DNA of 47,201 nt from Candidatus Lightella neohaematopini (GCA_025728545.1 JAOBJL010000004.1:1-47201); one strand, 5' to 3'. Shown: positions 31,291 through 44,245, numbered from the stretch's first letter. The notes: generated from the sequence alone by a model not told the origin. Made by a program: numbers and translations.

Positions 31291-31935
31291 ATGATTAAGA
31301 ATTTTATTTACTATGCATTAAATAAATATTCACATATTATATTTTATAATAAATATCACTGGATTATTTACTTAATATTTTTTATTATTATTTTTTTAGA
31401 AAACGGTATATTAGTAACTACTTTTTTACCAGGGGATAGTTTATTATTATTAACTGGTACATTAGCTTATAATAATATAATAAATTTATTTTTAGTATTA
31501 ATATTATTAACTATAGCAGCTTGGTTAGGTAGTTGGGTTAGTTTTTTACAAGGTAAATGGTTGAAAAATAAGAAGTTAGTAAACTATCGATTTTTATTTA
31601 TACCAAAAAAATATCAAAAAAAAGCTTATAGAATACTTAATAAGTATGGTTCACTAGCATTACTAATAGGTAGATTTATTATTTTTATTCGTACTATATT
31701 ACCAATGATAATAGGATTATCTAATATACATAGTAAATTATTTCAATTATTTAATTTTTTTAGTGCTTTTTTTTGGGTATCAACATTAATATTCATTGGT
31801 TATTTATTAAATATTTTAATAATAAATGTATCATTAAAATATTTAATTACTTTACTAATAGCTATTATACCAATAATAATTTTTATTATTAGTCTTATTG
31901 TTATAATTTTAATAACTTTAAAAAAAATGAATTGA
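31291..31935 (+). CDS. yqjA: DedA-family membrane protein, YqjA type
   Basis: DedA proteins are inner-membrane, proton-dependent transport-like proteins; family members have been linked to lipid-carrier recycling and membrane-potential homeostasis. The 214 residues match E. coli YqjA (220). Functionally important acidic residues lie in FLENGILVTTFLPGDSLL, and the arginines in IGRFIIFIRTILP. Its place after alx is the E. coli yqjA position. Its stop (31933-31935) touches the end of the convergent rnpB gene. Confidence 0.88.
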   Translation: MIKNFIYYALNKYSHIIFYNKYHWIIYLIFFIIIFLENGILVTTFLPGDSLLLLTGTLAYNNIINLFLVLILLTIAAWLGSWVSFLQGKWLKNKKLVNYRFLFIPKKYQKKAYRILNKYGSLALLIGRFIIFIRTILPMIIGLSNIHSKLFQLFNFFSAFFWVSTLIFIGYLLNILIINVSLKYLITLLIAIIPIIIFIISLIVIILITLKKMN

Positions 31936-32273
31936 GTTAGTTATAAGCCGGATTCTGTCTTGGACAGTCATTAATCTAGATTATAATTCGCATTATAATT
32001 CATGCGGTCTACCTTGGTATAGTACGGGTAGTACTTTTACCTATTTTGACCTTGCTCTAAATGGAGTTTGCATTGCTATAATTGTTACCAAATTATACGG
32101 TGTGCTCTTACCATCACCATTTCACCCTTACTTTTAAGTACTAAAAGCGGTATATTTTCTGTTGCACTATTCAAGATTTTCATCTTCCAGATGTTATCTG
32201 GCATTTTACCCTAAGAGTCCGGACTTTCCTCTATTTAATATAAAATAATAAATAGCGACTGTCTAACTAACTC
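31934..32273 (-). ncRNA. rnpB: RNase P RNA
   Basis: Catalytic RNA that cuts the 5' leader from pre-tRNAs, about 340 nt and bacterial class A. The ends pair as P1 (GAGTTAGTTA at the 5' end with its complement at 31934-31943). Conserved cores read on the reverse strand include GAGGAAAGTCCGGAC near the 5' end, the AGGGTGAAATGGTGATGGTAAGAGC type CR-II/III region (about 32097-32130), and ACAGAATCCGGCTTAT near the 3' end. It stands between yqjA and rsmI. Several outer helices are AT-rich but the core is intact. Confidence 0.95.
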
Positions 32274-32291
32274 AATATTATTGTATAATAA

Positions 32292-33137
32292 TTAATCTTT
32301 AAGGTTAATAAAATTTTTATATAAAATATTTCTTTTTACTTTAAATATTGATTTAACTATAGATAATGATGTACTTATTGGTAATAGTTTTTTTAATTTT
32401 ATAAAAACATCTAATGCCTTTATATAATTAATATTTTTTGGTCCCAAGTATCCTTGAATAATTAAGGTTATTTCACCTTTTATATTAATACTATTATTTT
32501 TAATATAGTTAATTAATTCATTTACTGGAGCTCCATAAATATTTTCCCATACTTTAGTTAATTCCTTTGCTAATACTATATAACGATTATCATTAAAAAC
32601 TTTTATTATATCTTCTAATAAAGCTATTACTCTATGAGTAGATTCGTATATTATAATAGTACGTGGTTCATAAAATAATAGTTTTAGTTGTTTTATTCTT
32701 TTACTACGTTTTGATGATAAAAAACCTTCATAACAAAATCTATTTGGTGGTAATCCAGATGCTGATAATGCAGTAATAGCAGCACACGGACCAGGTAACG
32801 GAATAACTCTTATACCTAATTTTTTACATTTATATACTAATCTATATCCAGGATCACTAATTAATGGAGTTCCTGCATTACATATAAGCGCCATAACTTT
32901 ATTTTTTTTTAATATATTAAGTAAATAATTAACTTGTTTATGTTCATTATGTTGGTTTAATAAATATAAGTGACTTTTTTTAATAGAAAAATAATCTAAC
33001 AAAAAATAAGTGCGTTTAATATTTTCAGTAATAATATAATTAACATTATTTAAGATATAAATAGCTCTATTAGTTATATCTAATAAATTACCTATTGGAG
33101 TTGGTACTATATATAAAACTGACTCATTACTATTCAT
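32292..33137 (-). CDS. rsmI: 16S rRNA 2'-O-ribose C1402 methyltransferase
   Basis: SAM-dependent tetrapyrrole-methylase-fold enzyme that 2'-O-methylates C1402 in the ribosomal decoding centre. The 281 residues match E. coli RsmI (286). Motifs include YIVPTPIGNLLDITNRA at the N-terminus, ICNAGTPLISDPGYRLV, PGPCAAITALSASGLP and FYESTHRV. Its upstream side is divergent from mnmG; downstream lies rnpB. Together with rsmD it is the second 16S methyltransferase kept in the window. Confidence 0.95.
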   Translation of the reverse strand: MNSNESVLYIVPTPIGNLLDITNRAIYILNNVNYIITENIKRTYFLLDYFSIKKSHLYLLNQHNEHKQVNYLLNILKKNKVMALICNAGTPLISDPGYRLVYKCKKLGIRVIPLPGPCAAITALSASGLPPNRFCYEGFLSSKRSKRIKQLKLLFYEPRTIIIYESTHRVIALLEDIIKVFNDNRYIVLAKELTKVWENIYGAPVNELINYIKNNSINIKGEITLIIQGYLGPKNINYIKALDVFIKLKKLLPISTSLSIVKSIFKVKRNILYKNFINLKD

Positions 33138-33297
33138 TTATATTTTAGTCTATTAATTAGTTAAAGTTTATATTATTTTAATTATATATTTAATATAAAA
33201 TTATATTATACTAGTATTTTATTATATCTAGTAATTAATATTGATACTAATTTACTACATAAATTTTATTTTAATCTAACTAATACTTTTTATTAAA

Positions 33298-35169
33298 ATG
33301 AAATACTTAAAATTTGATGTCATTGTAGTTGGTGGTGGTAATGCAGGTGTAGAAGCTGCATCAGTTGCTGCACGATCATCATGTAAGACAATTTTGTTAA
33401 CTAATAATATAAATACAATAGGTTCTTTATCATGTAATCCATCAATAGGTGGAGTAGGTAAAAGTCACTTAGTAAAAGAAATAGATGCTTTAGAAGGAAT
33501 TATGGCTAAAGCTGCAGACTTATCTGGTATTCAATTTAGAATTCTTAATAGTAGTAAAGGGCCTGCTGTTCAATCTACTAGAGCTCAAGTAGATCGTATC
33601 TTATATAAAAAATCAGTAATTAACATTTTAAAGAAACAAAATCATTTAACTATATCACAGCAAATTGTAAGAAAGTTAATTATTAAAAATAATAGTATTA
33701 TTGGCGTTTGCACTAATTTAGGAAATATATATGGTAAAACAGTAGTATTAGCACTTGGTACTTTTTTAAATGGTGTAATTCATATCGGAAATTATAATTA
33801 TAATGCAGGTCGTTATTGTGAACAAATAGATAATAGCTTAGCATATTATTTACGTGATATATTACCTTATGCTGGTAGATTAAAAACTGGTACTCCTCCT
33901 AGGATTGAATTAAATAGTATAAAATTTGATAATTTAATTATACAGCATAGTGACAGACCATTACCTATATTTTCTTATATTGGTAATGCTAGACAACATC
34001 CAAAACAAATCCCATGTTATTGTACTTATACTAATATAAGTACTAAAAATATTATTTTAAGTAATTTACATTATAGCCCAATGTATAATGGTAGTATTAA
34101 CGGTATTGGTCCAAGATATTGTCCATCTATTGAAGATAAAATAGTAAGATTTAAAGATAAGGATGAACATCATGTGTTTTTGGAACCAGAAGGATTAAAT
34201 AGTAGAGAAATATATCCTAATGGGATATCTACTAGTTTACCAATTAGTGTACAAATAAAATTAATTCGTTCTATTGGTGGATTAGAAAAAGCTAATATCA
34301 TTAGACCTGGATATGCTGTAGAGTATGATTTTTTTGATTCTAGAGGTTTAAAACTTACATTAGAAAGTAAGTTTGTTTCTGGTTTATTTATAGCTGGACA
34401 AATTAATGGTACTACAGGATATGAAGAAGCTGCTGCACAAGGTTTAATTGCTGGATTAAATGCAGCCAGATTCACTAAGAATCTAAATGGTTGGTTTCCA
34501 GAAAGATATCAAGCATACATTGGTGTATTATTAAGCGATTTATGTTTTCTTGGTACTACTGAACCATATCGTATGTTAACAGCTAGAGCTGAATATCGTT
34601 TATCTTTAAGAGAGGATAATGCTGATATTCGTTTAACAGAAATAGGGAAACAATTAGGTATAATAACTGATAAACGTTGGAAAAAATTTTGTAATAAAAT
34701 AGAAGATATAGAAATTACACGTCAAAAATTACGTAATATAAATATAATTCCCGATAGTTTTTTAGCAAAAGATTTTAATAAGATATTATCTAAACCAATA
34801 TCTAGTACTGTAAATGTAGAAAATATTTTACGTAGATCAGAAATAAATTATAATAAATTATTAAAAATAGATTTTTTTAAATCTATGTTTTTAAATGAAG
34901 AAATTGTTAAACAAATTGAAATACAAATTAAATATCATGGTTATATCAGTAAACAAAAATTACTAATAGATCAACAAAAAAAATATAGTAATATGTTAAT
35001 ACCAAGAGATATTAATTATAATCACATACATGGTTTATCTAATGAAGTAATTAACAAATTAAATTTTTATCAACCTAAATCTATTAAAGAAGCATTATTA
35101 ATTTCTGGAGTTACTCATACAGCAATTACTGTATTAATAGTATGGTTAAGAAAATTAAAAAAAATATAA
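33298..35169 (+). CDS. mnmG: tRNA uridine 5-carboxymethylaminomethyl modification enzyme
   Basis: FAD-dependent partner of MnmE; modifies U34 in the wobble position of tRNAs for split-box and NNA/NNG codons. The 623 residues match E. coli (629). The dinucleotide-binding [12 protein letters not shown] is at residues 10-21. Other blocks are [27 protein letters not shown], the cysteine-containing [15 protein letters not shown], and [20 protein letters not shown]. In E. coli mnmG is followed by rsmG and atpI; both are absent and atpB follows after 128 bases. Confidence 0.97.
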   Translation: MKYLKFDVIVVGGGNAGVEAASVAARSSCKTILLTNNINTIGSLSCNPSIGGVGKSHLVKEIDALEGIMAKAADLSGIQFRILNSSKGPAVQSTRAQVDRILYKKSVINILKKQNHLTISQQIVRKLIIKNNSIIGVCTNLGNIYGKTVVLALGTFLNGVIHIGNYNYNAGRYCEQIDNSLAYYLRDILPYAGRLKTGTPPRIELNSIKFDNLIIQHSDRPLPIFSYIGNARQHPKQIPCYCTYTNISTKNIILSNLHYSPMYNGSINGIGPRYCPSIEDKIVRFKDKDEHHVFLEPEGLNSREIYPNGISTSLPISVQIKLIRSIGGLEKANIIRPGYAVEYDFFDSRGLKLTLESKFVSGLFIAGQINGTTGYEEAAAQGLIAGLNAARFTKNLNGWFPERYQAYIGVLLSDLCFLGTTEPYRMLTARAEYRLSLREDNADIRLTEIGKQLGIITDKRWKKFCNKIEDIEITRQKLRNINIIPDSFLAKDFNKILSKPISSTVNVENILRRSEINYNKLLKIDFFKSMFLNEEIVKQIEIQIKYHGYISKQKLLIDQQKKYSNMLIPRDINYNHIHGLSNEVINKLNFYQPKSIKEALLISGVTHTAITVLIVWLRKLKKI

Positions 35170-35240
35170 ATATATAATATTTTTATTTTTTGGTTTACTA
35201 TATAATAGTAGTGATTAGTATTTTAAAGATTTTGTTGATG

Positions 35241-36131
<891 letters not shown>

Positions 36132-36143
36132 TTTCTATATTAA

Positions 36144-36392
<249 letters not shown>

Positions 36393-36432
36393 ATCTATTT
36401 TTTTATAATAATATTGTAAAGGAGTAATAATT

Positions 36433-36912
36433 TTGAACATTAATGCTACTATAATAGGACAAACTGTGGCATTCGTTATTTTTGTTATATTTTGCATGAA
36501 ATATATATGGCCACCGTTAATTAATATTATTGAAACTAGACAAAAAGAAATTAATGATGGGTTAGAATTTGCTAAGCAGGCTAAATTAGAAGTTGCTAAA
36601 TCAAAACAAATAGCAGCAGATACTATACTAAACGCTAAATTAAAAGCTGAGGATATTATTAAATTAGCTCACGAGCATGAAGAAAAAATAATTAATGATG
36701 CTAAAATAGCAGCTAATAAAGAATATAAATATATTATATCACAAGCAAATATTAAAATTAACAGTAATTATAACCAAGCAAAACAATTACTTTATGAACA
36801 AGTTAATTCTTTAGTATTAGCTAGTACAAAAAAAGTAATTAGTCATTATATTAGTAATTATAAAATTGATGATATATTAATTAATGAAATAATAAATAAA
36901 ATAAAGCTATGA
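36433..36912 (+). CDS. atpF: ATP synthase Fo subunit b, TTG start
   Basis: Peripheral stalk subunit that acts as a dimer, with one N-terminal membrane helix and a long coiled coil. The 159 residues match E. coli (156). The start codon is TTG at 36433-36435: the N-terminus [20 protein letters not shown] aligns residue by residue with E. coli from there, and an AAAGGAG Shine-Dalgarno (36418-36424) sits at the right distance. The membrane helix spans about 5-25, followed by a charged helix to residue 120 and a delta-binding end. A weak start may lower output relative to atpE. Confidence 0.95.
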   Translation: MNINATIIGQTVAFVIFVIFCMKYIWPPLINIIETRQKEINDGLEFAKQAKLEVAKSKQIAADTILNAKLKAEDIIKLAHEHEEKIINDAKIAANKEYKYIISQANIKINSNYNQAKQLLYEQVNSLVLASTKKVISHYISNYKIDDILINEIINKIKL

Positions 36913-36919
36913 GTATTAT

Positions 36920-37474
36920 ATGAATAATAAAAATAAATATCCTTGTTTGATAGCACAAAAATATGCACAAGTAATTTTTGATGTAGCAATGAAAAATAAT
37001 AAGGTATCTTATTGGCAAAACATATTAGAATTTTTAACAATGCTTATTAGTGACAACTTAATTTATAAATTGATTAATCATCCAATCTTATACAATAAGG
37101 TAATGAATGTTATAGTAAATGCGTGTGTTGATATACTCAATTTACAAAGTAAGTCATTTTTATTATTAATATTTAATAACAAACGATTTAATATTTTACC
37201 AGATATATTATTTTATTTTAAATGTTTAAAGAATAAAAATTCAGAATTAATTATTATTGATGTGATTTCTGCTAAAAAACTTAGTATACAACAAAAAAGT
37301 AATCTTAATAATAAGATATTGTCTATGTTGTCATATGCAAAATATAAAATTAAATTAAATAATATTATTGATTCTAATATTATTGGTGGAATTATTTTAC
37401 GTATTAATAATACCGTTTTTGATGGTAGTATATTAAATCATTTAAATCAATTAAAAAATTTCTTAAAGAATTAA
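36920..37474 (+). CDS. atpH: ATP synthase F1 subunit delta
   Basis: Joins the peripheral stalk to the top of F1 (OSCP homologue). The 184 residues (E. coli 177) include the N-terminal helical domain with KYAQVIFDVAMKNN and the C-terminal IIGGIILRINNTVFDGSILN, the best-conserved part of the family. The rest has diverged strongly. It lies seven bases after atpF and nine bases before atpA, in the standard operon order. Confidence 0.93.
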   Translation: MNNKNKYPCLIAQKYAQVIFDVAMKNNKVSYWQNILEFLTMLISDNLIYKLINHPILYNKVMNVIVNACVDILNLQSKSFLLLIFNNKRFNILPDILFYFKCLKNKNSELIIIDVISAKKLSIQQKSNLNNKILSMLSYAKYKIKLNNIIDSNIIGGIILRINNTVFDGSILNHLNQLKNFLKN

Positions 37475-37483
37475 GGATTAAAA

Positions 37484-39025
37484 ATGCATTTTAACAGTAC
37501 AGAAATAAGTACATTAATAAAACAACGTATTGATCAATTTAGTTTAGATATAAATACATATGATGAAGGAATTATTATATATGTTGCTGATGGTATTATT
37601 CGTATTTATGGACTTGATCATGTAATGTTAAATGAGGTAGTTATTTTATCTAACGGTAGTTCTGCGATTGTATTAAATTTAGAAAGGGAATTTGTTAGTG
37701 CTATTGTAATGGGCTCTTACTTAGATATTTCAGAAGGTATGAAAGTAAAAACTACAGGTAATGTAATACAGGTACCTGTAGGTAGAAAATTATTAGGTAG
37801 AGTAGTTAATGCTTTAGGGATACCAATAGATAATGTTGGTAAATTAGAATATGAATATTTTAGTAATATAGAATCTCCTGCACCAGGAGTAATTGATCGT
37901 GTATCTGTAAGTGAACCAATGCTTACCGGATATAAAGCTATTGATGCTATGATTCCTATTGGTCAAGGACAAAGAGAATTAATTATTGGTGATAGGCAAA
38001 CTGGAAAGACAACTTTAGCAATTGATAGTATTATTAATCAAAAATATAGCGGTATTAAATGTATATACGTAGCTATTGGGCAAAAAGCAACTACTGTAGT
38101 TAATACAGTAAGTATACTAAAAAAATATCATGTATTAGATAATACTATTGTAGTGGTTGCTAACGCATCAGAACCAGCAATATTACAATATTTAGCTCCA
38201 TATGCTGGTTGCACTATGGGTGAATACTTTCGTAATATTGGTGAAGATGCATTAATTGTATATGATGATTTATCAAAACAAGCTGTTGCTTATCGTCAAA
38301 TTTCATTGTTATTAAGAAGACCACCTGGTAGAGAAGCTTATCCAGGAGATATATTCTATTTACATGCACGTTTATTAGAAAGAGCTGCACGTGTAAGTAG
38401 TGATTATGTGGAAAAGTTTACTCATGGTAAAGTTAAAAATAAAACTGGATCACTTACTGCACTACCAATTATTGAAACTCAAGTAGGAGACATATCATCA
38501 TTTATTCCTACTAATTTAATTTCTATTACCGATGGTCAAATATTTTTAGAATCTAATTTATTTAATGCTGGTATTAGACCTGCTATAAATCCGGGAATTT
38601 CTGTTTCTAGAGTTGGTAGTGCTGCTCAAACTAATATAATAAAATTTTTATCGAAAGGAATAAGAAATAAATTAGCATTATATCGTGAACTTGTAGCATT
38701 TTCACAATTTTCATCAGATTTAGATGATAATACTAAAATACAATTAAAAGAAGGACAAAATATTACCGAATTATTAAAACAACTACAAAATAATCCATAC
38801 TCTGTAGCTCAACAAGCTATTATATTATTTTTGGTAGAAAATAAATATTTAGATGATATCCTAGTAAAAAATATATGTAATTTTGAGTATAAATTACTAT
38901 CTTATTTTAATAATTATTACCGTGATTTTATGGAATACATTAATACTAATTTAGTGTATAATGATTATGTAAAAAATAAATTACACGATATTATAAGTAA
39001 TTTTAAAAATAATTTTTATAAATAA
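37484..39025 (+). CDS. atpA: ATP synthase F1 subunit alpha
   Basis: Non-catalytic nucleotide-binding subunit of F1. It has exactly the E. coli length (513). The N-terminal crown, the P-loop [13 protein letters not shown] (about 169-181), the [16 protein letters not shown]alker B region and the arginine-finger segment [17 protein letters not shown] are present. The C-terminal domain is conserved to the end but Asn-rich. It follows atpH by nine bases with a modest AAGGA ribosome-binding site. All catalytic support residues appear intact. Confidence 0.98.
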   Translation: MHFNSTEISTLIKQRIDQFSLDINTYDEGIIIYVADGIIRIYGLDHVMLNEVVILSNGSSAIVLNLEREFVSAIVMGSYLDISEGMKVKTTGNVIQVPVGRKLLGRVVNALGIPIDNVGKLEYEYFSNIESPAPGVIDRVSVSEPMLTGYKAIDAMIPIGQGQRELIIGDRQTGKTTLAIDSIINQKYSGIKCIYVAIGQKATTVVNTVSILKKYHVLDNTIVVVANASEPAILQYLAPYAGCTMGEYFRNIGEDALIVYDDLSKQAVAYRQISLLLRRPPGREAYPGDIFYLHARLLERAARVSSDYVEKFTHGKVKNKTGSLTALPIIETQVGDISSFIPTNLISITDGQIFLESNLFNAGIRPAINPGISVSRVGSAAQTNIIKFLSKGIRNKLALYRELVAFSQFSSDLDDNTKIQLKEGQNITELLKQLQNNPYSVAQQAIILFLVENKYLDDILVKNICNFEYKLLSYFNNYYRDFMEYINTNLVYNDYVKNKLHDIISNFKNNFYK

Positions 39026-39040
39026 TTTAATTAAATTAAT

Positions 39041-39904
39041 ATGTTTAATATTAAAGAAATTAAAAATAAAATAAATAGTATAAAAAATACTAAAAAAATT
39101 ACTAGTGCTATGGAAATGATAGCTTTTACTAAGATGCATAAAATTAAAACAAAAATACTATCTAGTAATAAGTATTTAATAAATATACAGAATGTTATTA
39201 ATAATTTATTATCTACTAATTTAGAATATAAGCCAAAAATAACAAGTAATTACAATTATAATAAAATTGTTTATTTAATTATTTCTACGGAGAAAGGATT
39301 AGTTAGCACACTAAATATTAATCTGTTTAAGAAAGTATTAGTTAACATTAATAATCATATTAAATTAGGAAAAAATGTTAAATTAATATTAATTGGTACT
39401 AAAGCTATAAATTTTTTTTCTGGTATTAATATAGAAATTTTAGATAAGATAAATAATTCGAACGATAATTTATCACCTGAAGAATTTAGAACAATAAAAA
39501 TTAATCAAATAGTAAAAAATATAATATTATTATATAATAATGATGTTATAGATGCTTGTTATTTAGCAAATAATAAATTTATTAATATTTTAAATCAGAC
39601 ACCAGAAATAGTAAGAATTATTCCATTTAATTTTAATAAAACTAATATAAATAATTATTATATATATGAATCAGATATTATTGGTATTTTAAACAAATTA
39701 ATATATTGTTATATTAAATCTAGTGTATATTTAGGATTATTAAATAATTTAACAAGTGAACAAGCATCTCGCATGATAACTATGCAGTTAGCTAAAAGTA
39801 ATTGTGATAATTTAACTAAAGAACTTGAGCTAATTTACAATCAAACTAGACAAAATAATATTACACAAGAATTAAGTGAAATTATATCTGGTAGTATTAA
39901 TTAG
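39041..39904 (+). CDS. atpG: ATP synthase F1 subunit gamma
   Basis: Central rotor shaft. The 287 residues equal E. coli length. The N-terminal helix KINSIKNTKKITSAMEMIAF (about 8-27) and the C-terminal helix SEQASRMITMQLAKSNCDN are the coiled-coil axle and are well conserved. The Rossmann-like middle domain has diverged but has no frame break. Position between atpA and atpD is canonical. Confidence 0.96.
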   Translation: MFNIKEIKNKINSIKNTKKITSAMEMIAFTKMHKIKTKILSSNKYLINIQNVINNLLSTNLEYKPKITSNYNYNKIVYLIISTEKGLVSTLNINLFKKVLVNINNHIKLGKNVKLILIGTKAINFFSGINIEILDKINNSNDNLSPEEFRTIKINQIVKNIILLYNNDVIDACYLANNKFINILNQTPEIVRIIPFNFNKTNINNYYIYESDIIGILNKLIYCYIKSSVYLGLLNNLTSEQASRMITMQLAKSNCDNLTKELELIYNQTRQNNITQELSEIISGSIN

Positions 39905-39922
39905 TAAAAACTAAAGGTTTAA

Positions 39923-41296
<1,374 letters not shown>

Positions 41297-41312
41297 AGAT
41301 TAGTTTATAATT

Positions 41313-41750
41313 ATGTTTGCTAATTTTAAACTTACTATTGTTAGTATAGAAAATTTAATATTTTCTGATATGGTATATAAGGTGCTAATTAATAGCATTG
41401 AAGGAGAGCTTACTATTTTAGCTAAACATGCTCCGTTAATAACAATAACTAAACCTGGAGTAATTTGTATTAATAGTAGTAAATTTAATAATAGATGTAT
41501 ATTCTTACCAGAAAGTATATTAGAAATACAATCAAATAATGTATTGGTTATTTCTGATTCAATAAATGATATTAATAATTTAATTGAAGAAGAAATTATT
41601 AAAGATAAAGTCAGAATAGAATCTTTATTAAAGAAAAATACTAGTATAAATCAGCAAATAAAATTATCACTAGAACTATCTAAAACTTTAGCTAAATTAC
41701 AAGCAATTAAACTTAATAAGTTATTTAAAATAAATAAAAAAACATACTAA
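41313..41750 (+). CDS. atpC: ATP synthase F1 subunit epsilon
   Basis: Rotor subunit linking gamma and the c-ring and acting as an inhibitor. The 145 residues (E. coli 139) keep the N-terminal beta-sandwich with SIEGELTILAKHAPLITITKPG. The C-terminal helical hairpin is present, with QIKLSLELSKTLAKLQAIKL. It closes the operon; tRNA-Thr begins 13 bases downstream on the same strand. Confidence 0.93.
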   Translation: MFANFKLTIVSIENLIFSDMVYKVLINSIEGELTILAKHAPLITITKPGVICINSSKFNNRCIFLPESILEIQSNNVLVISDSINDINNLIEEEIIKDKVRIESLLKKNTSINQQIKLSLELSKTLAKLQAIKLNKLFKINKKTY

Positions 41751-41763
41751 AAATATAAAATAT

Positions 41764-41837
41764 GCCGGTATAGCTTAACTTGGAAAAGCAGTGTATTCGT
41801 AATGCAAAGACTATAGGTTCAAATCCTGTTATCGGCA
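41764..41837 (+). tRNA. thrW: tRNA-Thr (CGT anticodon)
   Basis: A 74-nt cloverleaf with acceptor stem GCCGGTA/TATCGGC, D-stem GCTT/AAGC, anticodon loop TTCGTAA and T-loop TTCAAAT. It closely resembles E. coli thrW, including the G-A opposition at the top of the anticodon stem. In E. coli thrW also lies near gpt. It reads ACG, a rare codon in this genome. CCA is not encoded. The downstream gpt stop lies two bases away on the other strand. Confidence 0.93.
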
Positions 41838-41838
41838 T

Positions 41839-42300
41839 TTAGATTTTATTTTTCATTGGGGGAATAAATGTTATTCCGGTATCCCATGGTTGTTCTATCC
41901 ATGTGTTTTGAGGAATATCTATAATATATTTATCAACAAAATTTCGACCTAAAGGTTTTGCAAAAATAGCTACTAAATATGCTTTATGATATATCTTTTT
42001 TATAAGTTTTGCAGTATTACCAGTATCAGTAAGATCATCGACAATAATAAATCCTTCACCATTATGATAATCTGTATGTTTAATTATATTAGTATTATGT
42101 TGACAACCACAATAATAACTAGCTACACAAAATGTATCAATATAACGAATATCTAATTCTCTTGCTAATAACGCACTTGGTACTAGACCGCCACGACTAA
42201 CTGCAATAATTCCTTTCCATTTAGTATATAAAAGATCTTTAGCGATTATTCTAGTATACATTTGTAACATATCCCAAGTAACAATATATTTTTTTTTCAT
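41839..42300 (-). CDS. gpt: Xanthine-guanine phosphoribosyltransferase
   Basis: Salvages guanine and xanthine with PRPP to give GMP and XMP, at the membrane surface. The 153 residues match E. coli Gpt (152). Matching blocks include YIVTWDMLQMYTRIIAKDL at the N-terminus, GIIAVSRGGLVPSALLAREL, the PRPP-binding FIIVDDLTDTGNTA and the C-terminal WIEQPWD with the base-binding tryptophan. Purine salvage fits dependence on the host. It is followed upstream by the frameshifted gmhA on the same strand. Confidence 0.96.
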   Translation of the reverse strand: MKKKYIVTWDMLQMYTRIIAKDLLYTKWKGIIAVSRGGLVPSALLARELDIRYIDTFCVASYYCGCQHNTNIIKHTDYHNGEGFIIVDDLTDTGNTAKLIKKIYHKAYLVAIFAKPLGRNFVDKYIIDIPQNTWIEQPWDTGITFIPPMKNKI

Positions 42301-42337
42301 GAGAAATAACTTAATTAATTTAAATAAATTATTATAA

Positions 42338-42932
42338 TTATTTTGTTAATAGTTCATTTTCTATAATTTGCACTAAAATATGGATTATTTTTATATGTAA
42401 CTCTTGAATACGATCAGCATAACCGTTATGAGGAACTGATATTGTTATATCAGCAATATTATTAGCTATAGCTAAATTATTATCTAGATTACCAGTAAGT
42501 AATATAATTTTCATATCTTTACTTTTTGCAGTATACATAGCATTAATAATATTTATTGAATTACCTGATGTAGACAAACAAAATAATACATCACTTTTAT
42601 TTCCTATTGTTTGTATATAACGAGAAAATACTTGATGATAACCAAAATCATTACTAATACAAGATAAATAACTAGGATCAGAAATAACTATTACTGGGTA
42701 ATCCTAATCTATTTTTTCTGTAGCGACCAACTAATTCTCCAGCAAAATGCATAGCATCACAATGAGAACCACCATTACCACAAGATAATATTTTATTTCC
42801 AGATTTAAAAGTACAAACCATTAAATTTGCTGCAGATTCTATTAAGTTTAAGGAATTTTCATCTTCAATAAAGTATTTAGTAATTTTTATTGATTTATTA
42901 AGCTCATTTTTAATCAAACTATCATATTTCAT
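42338..42932 (-). pseudogene. gmhA: Sedoheptulose-7-phosphate isomerase with a single frameshift
   Basis: GmhA turns sedoheptulose 7-phosphate into D-glycero-D-manno-heptose 7-phosphate, the first step to ADP-heptose for LPS core. The first 80 codons (from 42932) match E. coli, including [20 protein letters not shown], up to KNRLGLP. The frame then shifts at a CCC run (GGG at 42696-42698 on the + strand) and ends at a stop. In the other frame the match resumes at once with [11 protein letters not shown] and runs through [26 protein letters not shown] and the end [17 protein letters not shown]. Removing one base restores a 197-residue protein (E. coli 192). Everything else is intact, so it is a very recent lesion, a sequencing error or a slippage site. 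Confidence 0.88.
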
Positions 42933-42975
42933 AATTTTACATCTTTATAAGTTATTAAAAAAAGTAATAAATTTT

Positions 42976-43680
42976 CTATTTATTTCTCCATAAACAATAA
43001 CCATTTTTTTGTATTAAATTTAACTGTTGTTCATGTAAATATTGTTCTTCTTTGTTAGCATAAAGTATCTTTAGTTTTTTTTTATTTATATTATTTAAAT
43101 TATGTTCTTTATCTTTATTACTAAAATTAAATTTTATAACACTTTGACTACTAGTCATACGTAAAAAAATATTAGCTAATATTTTTGCATCTAATAAAGC
43201 ACCATGTAAAATTCTAATATTTTTACTTACACAATATCTATCGCATAATGCATCAATACTATTTTTTTTACCAGGGAATAAAGTACGAGCAATTTTTAAA
43301 CTATCAATAATACTACAAATAGTACTAATATCATTAACACTATGATTTATCATATTTAGTTCATAATTAATAAAACTAACATCAAAATTAGCATTGTGTA
43401 TAATTAATTCACTATTTTTAATGAATAATATTAGTTGATCTGCTATTTCTATAAACTTAGGTTTATTAATTAATGTATCAGAACTAATTCCATGTATAGA
43501 AAAAGCTTCTTGATCTATAGATCTACAAGGATTTAAATATACATGAAAATATTTATTAGTAATTTTTCTATTTATTACTTCAATAGCTCCAATCTCAATA
43601 ATTTTATGTCCATGATAAAAATTATTACTTATTTTATTAATACCAGTAGTTTCAATGTCTAGAAAAACTTGTTTAATCAT
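42976..43680 (-). CDS. dnaQ: DNA polymerase III epsilon subunit (proofreading exonuclease)
   Basis: 3'-5' exonuclease of the replicative polymerase. The 234 residues match E. coli (243). DEDDh motifs are FLDIETTGI (Asp8, Glu10), HNANFDVSFI, and HGALLDAKILANIF with the catalytic His and Asp. The C-terminal polymerase-binding tail (EQQLNLIQKNGYCLW) is conserved, while the linker before it is shortened. It is divergent from rnhA with a 79-base gap, the same arrangement as in E. coli. Proofreading is therefore retained despite strong AT bias. Confidence 0.96.
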   Translation of the reverse strand: MIKQVFLDIETTGINKISNNFYHGHKIIEIGAIEVINRKITNKYFHVYLNPCRSIDQEAFSIHGISSDTLINKPKFIEIADQLILFIKNSELIIHNANFDVSFINYELNMINHSVNDISTICSIIDSLKIARTLFPGKKNSIDALCDRYCVSKNIRILHGALLDAKILANIFLRMTSSQSVIKFNFSNKDKEHNLNNINKKKLKILYANKEEQYLHEQQLNLIQKNGYCLWRNK

Positions 43681-43759
43681 ACTTTCATTATATATATAAT
43701 AGTTTACAATAAATAATTTATTAAAATTAAATCTTGGTTATATTAAATTTTTTTATAAA

Positions 43760-44245
43760 ATGCAAGAATATATTTATATTTTTACTGATGGGGCATGTAT
43801 TAATAATCCTGGTAAAGGTGGTTATGGAGTTATAATTAAATTAAAATATAAAAGTATTATACTTGGTGGTGGTTATAGATTAACAACTAATAATCGTATG
43901 GAGTTAATTAGTATTATTAAGTCATTACAATCAGTGTTACACTTAAATAGTAATATTATTGTATATACTGACAGTGTCTATGTGCAACAAGGTATAACAA
44001 AATGGATATATGTATGGAAAAAAAATAATTGGTTTAATAGTAAAAATAAAATTATAAAAAATCTTGATCTTTGGAAAAGATTATTTTTCTTACAATGTAA
44101 TCGTCCAATAAAATGGATTTGGATTAAGGGACATAGTATTTGTAAAGAAAATAATTATTGTGATAAATTAGCCTATTATATGGCTAATTATAAATCTTAT
44201 TTAGTAGATATTAATTATGAAAATGAGAATAATATTATATGTTAA
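43760..44245 (+). CDS. rnhA: Ribonuclease HI
   Basis: Cuts the RNA strand of RNA-DNA hybrids. The 161 residues match E. coli (155). The catalytic acids are Asp10 (FTDGACINNPGKGG), Glu48 (RMELI), Asp70 (YTDSVYV) and Asp135 (NYCDKLA), with the catalytic-loop His at about 125 (GHS). The conserved GGY and substrate-handle tryptophans (KWIYVWKKNNW) are present. It overlaps gloB by seven bases. Confidence 0.96.
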   Translation: MQEYIYIFTDGACINNPGKGGYGVIIKLKYKSIILGGGYRLTTNNRMELISIIKSLQSVLHLNSNIIVYTDSVYVQQGITKWIYVWKKNNWFNSKNKIIKNLDLWKRLFFLQCNRPIKWIWIKGHSICKENNYCDKLAYYMANYKSYLVDINYENENNIIC

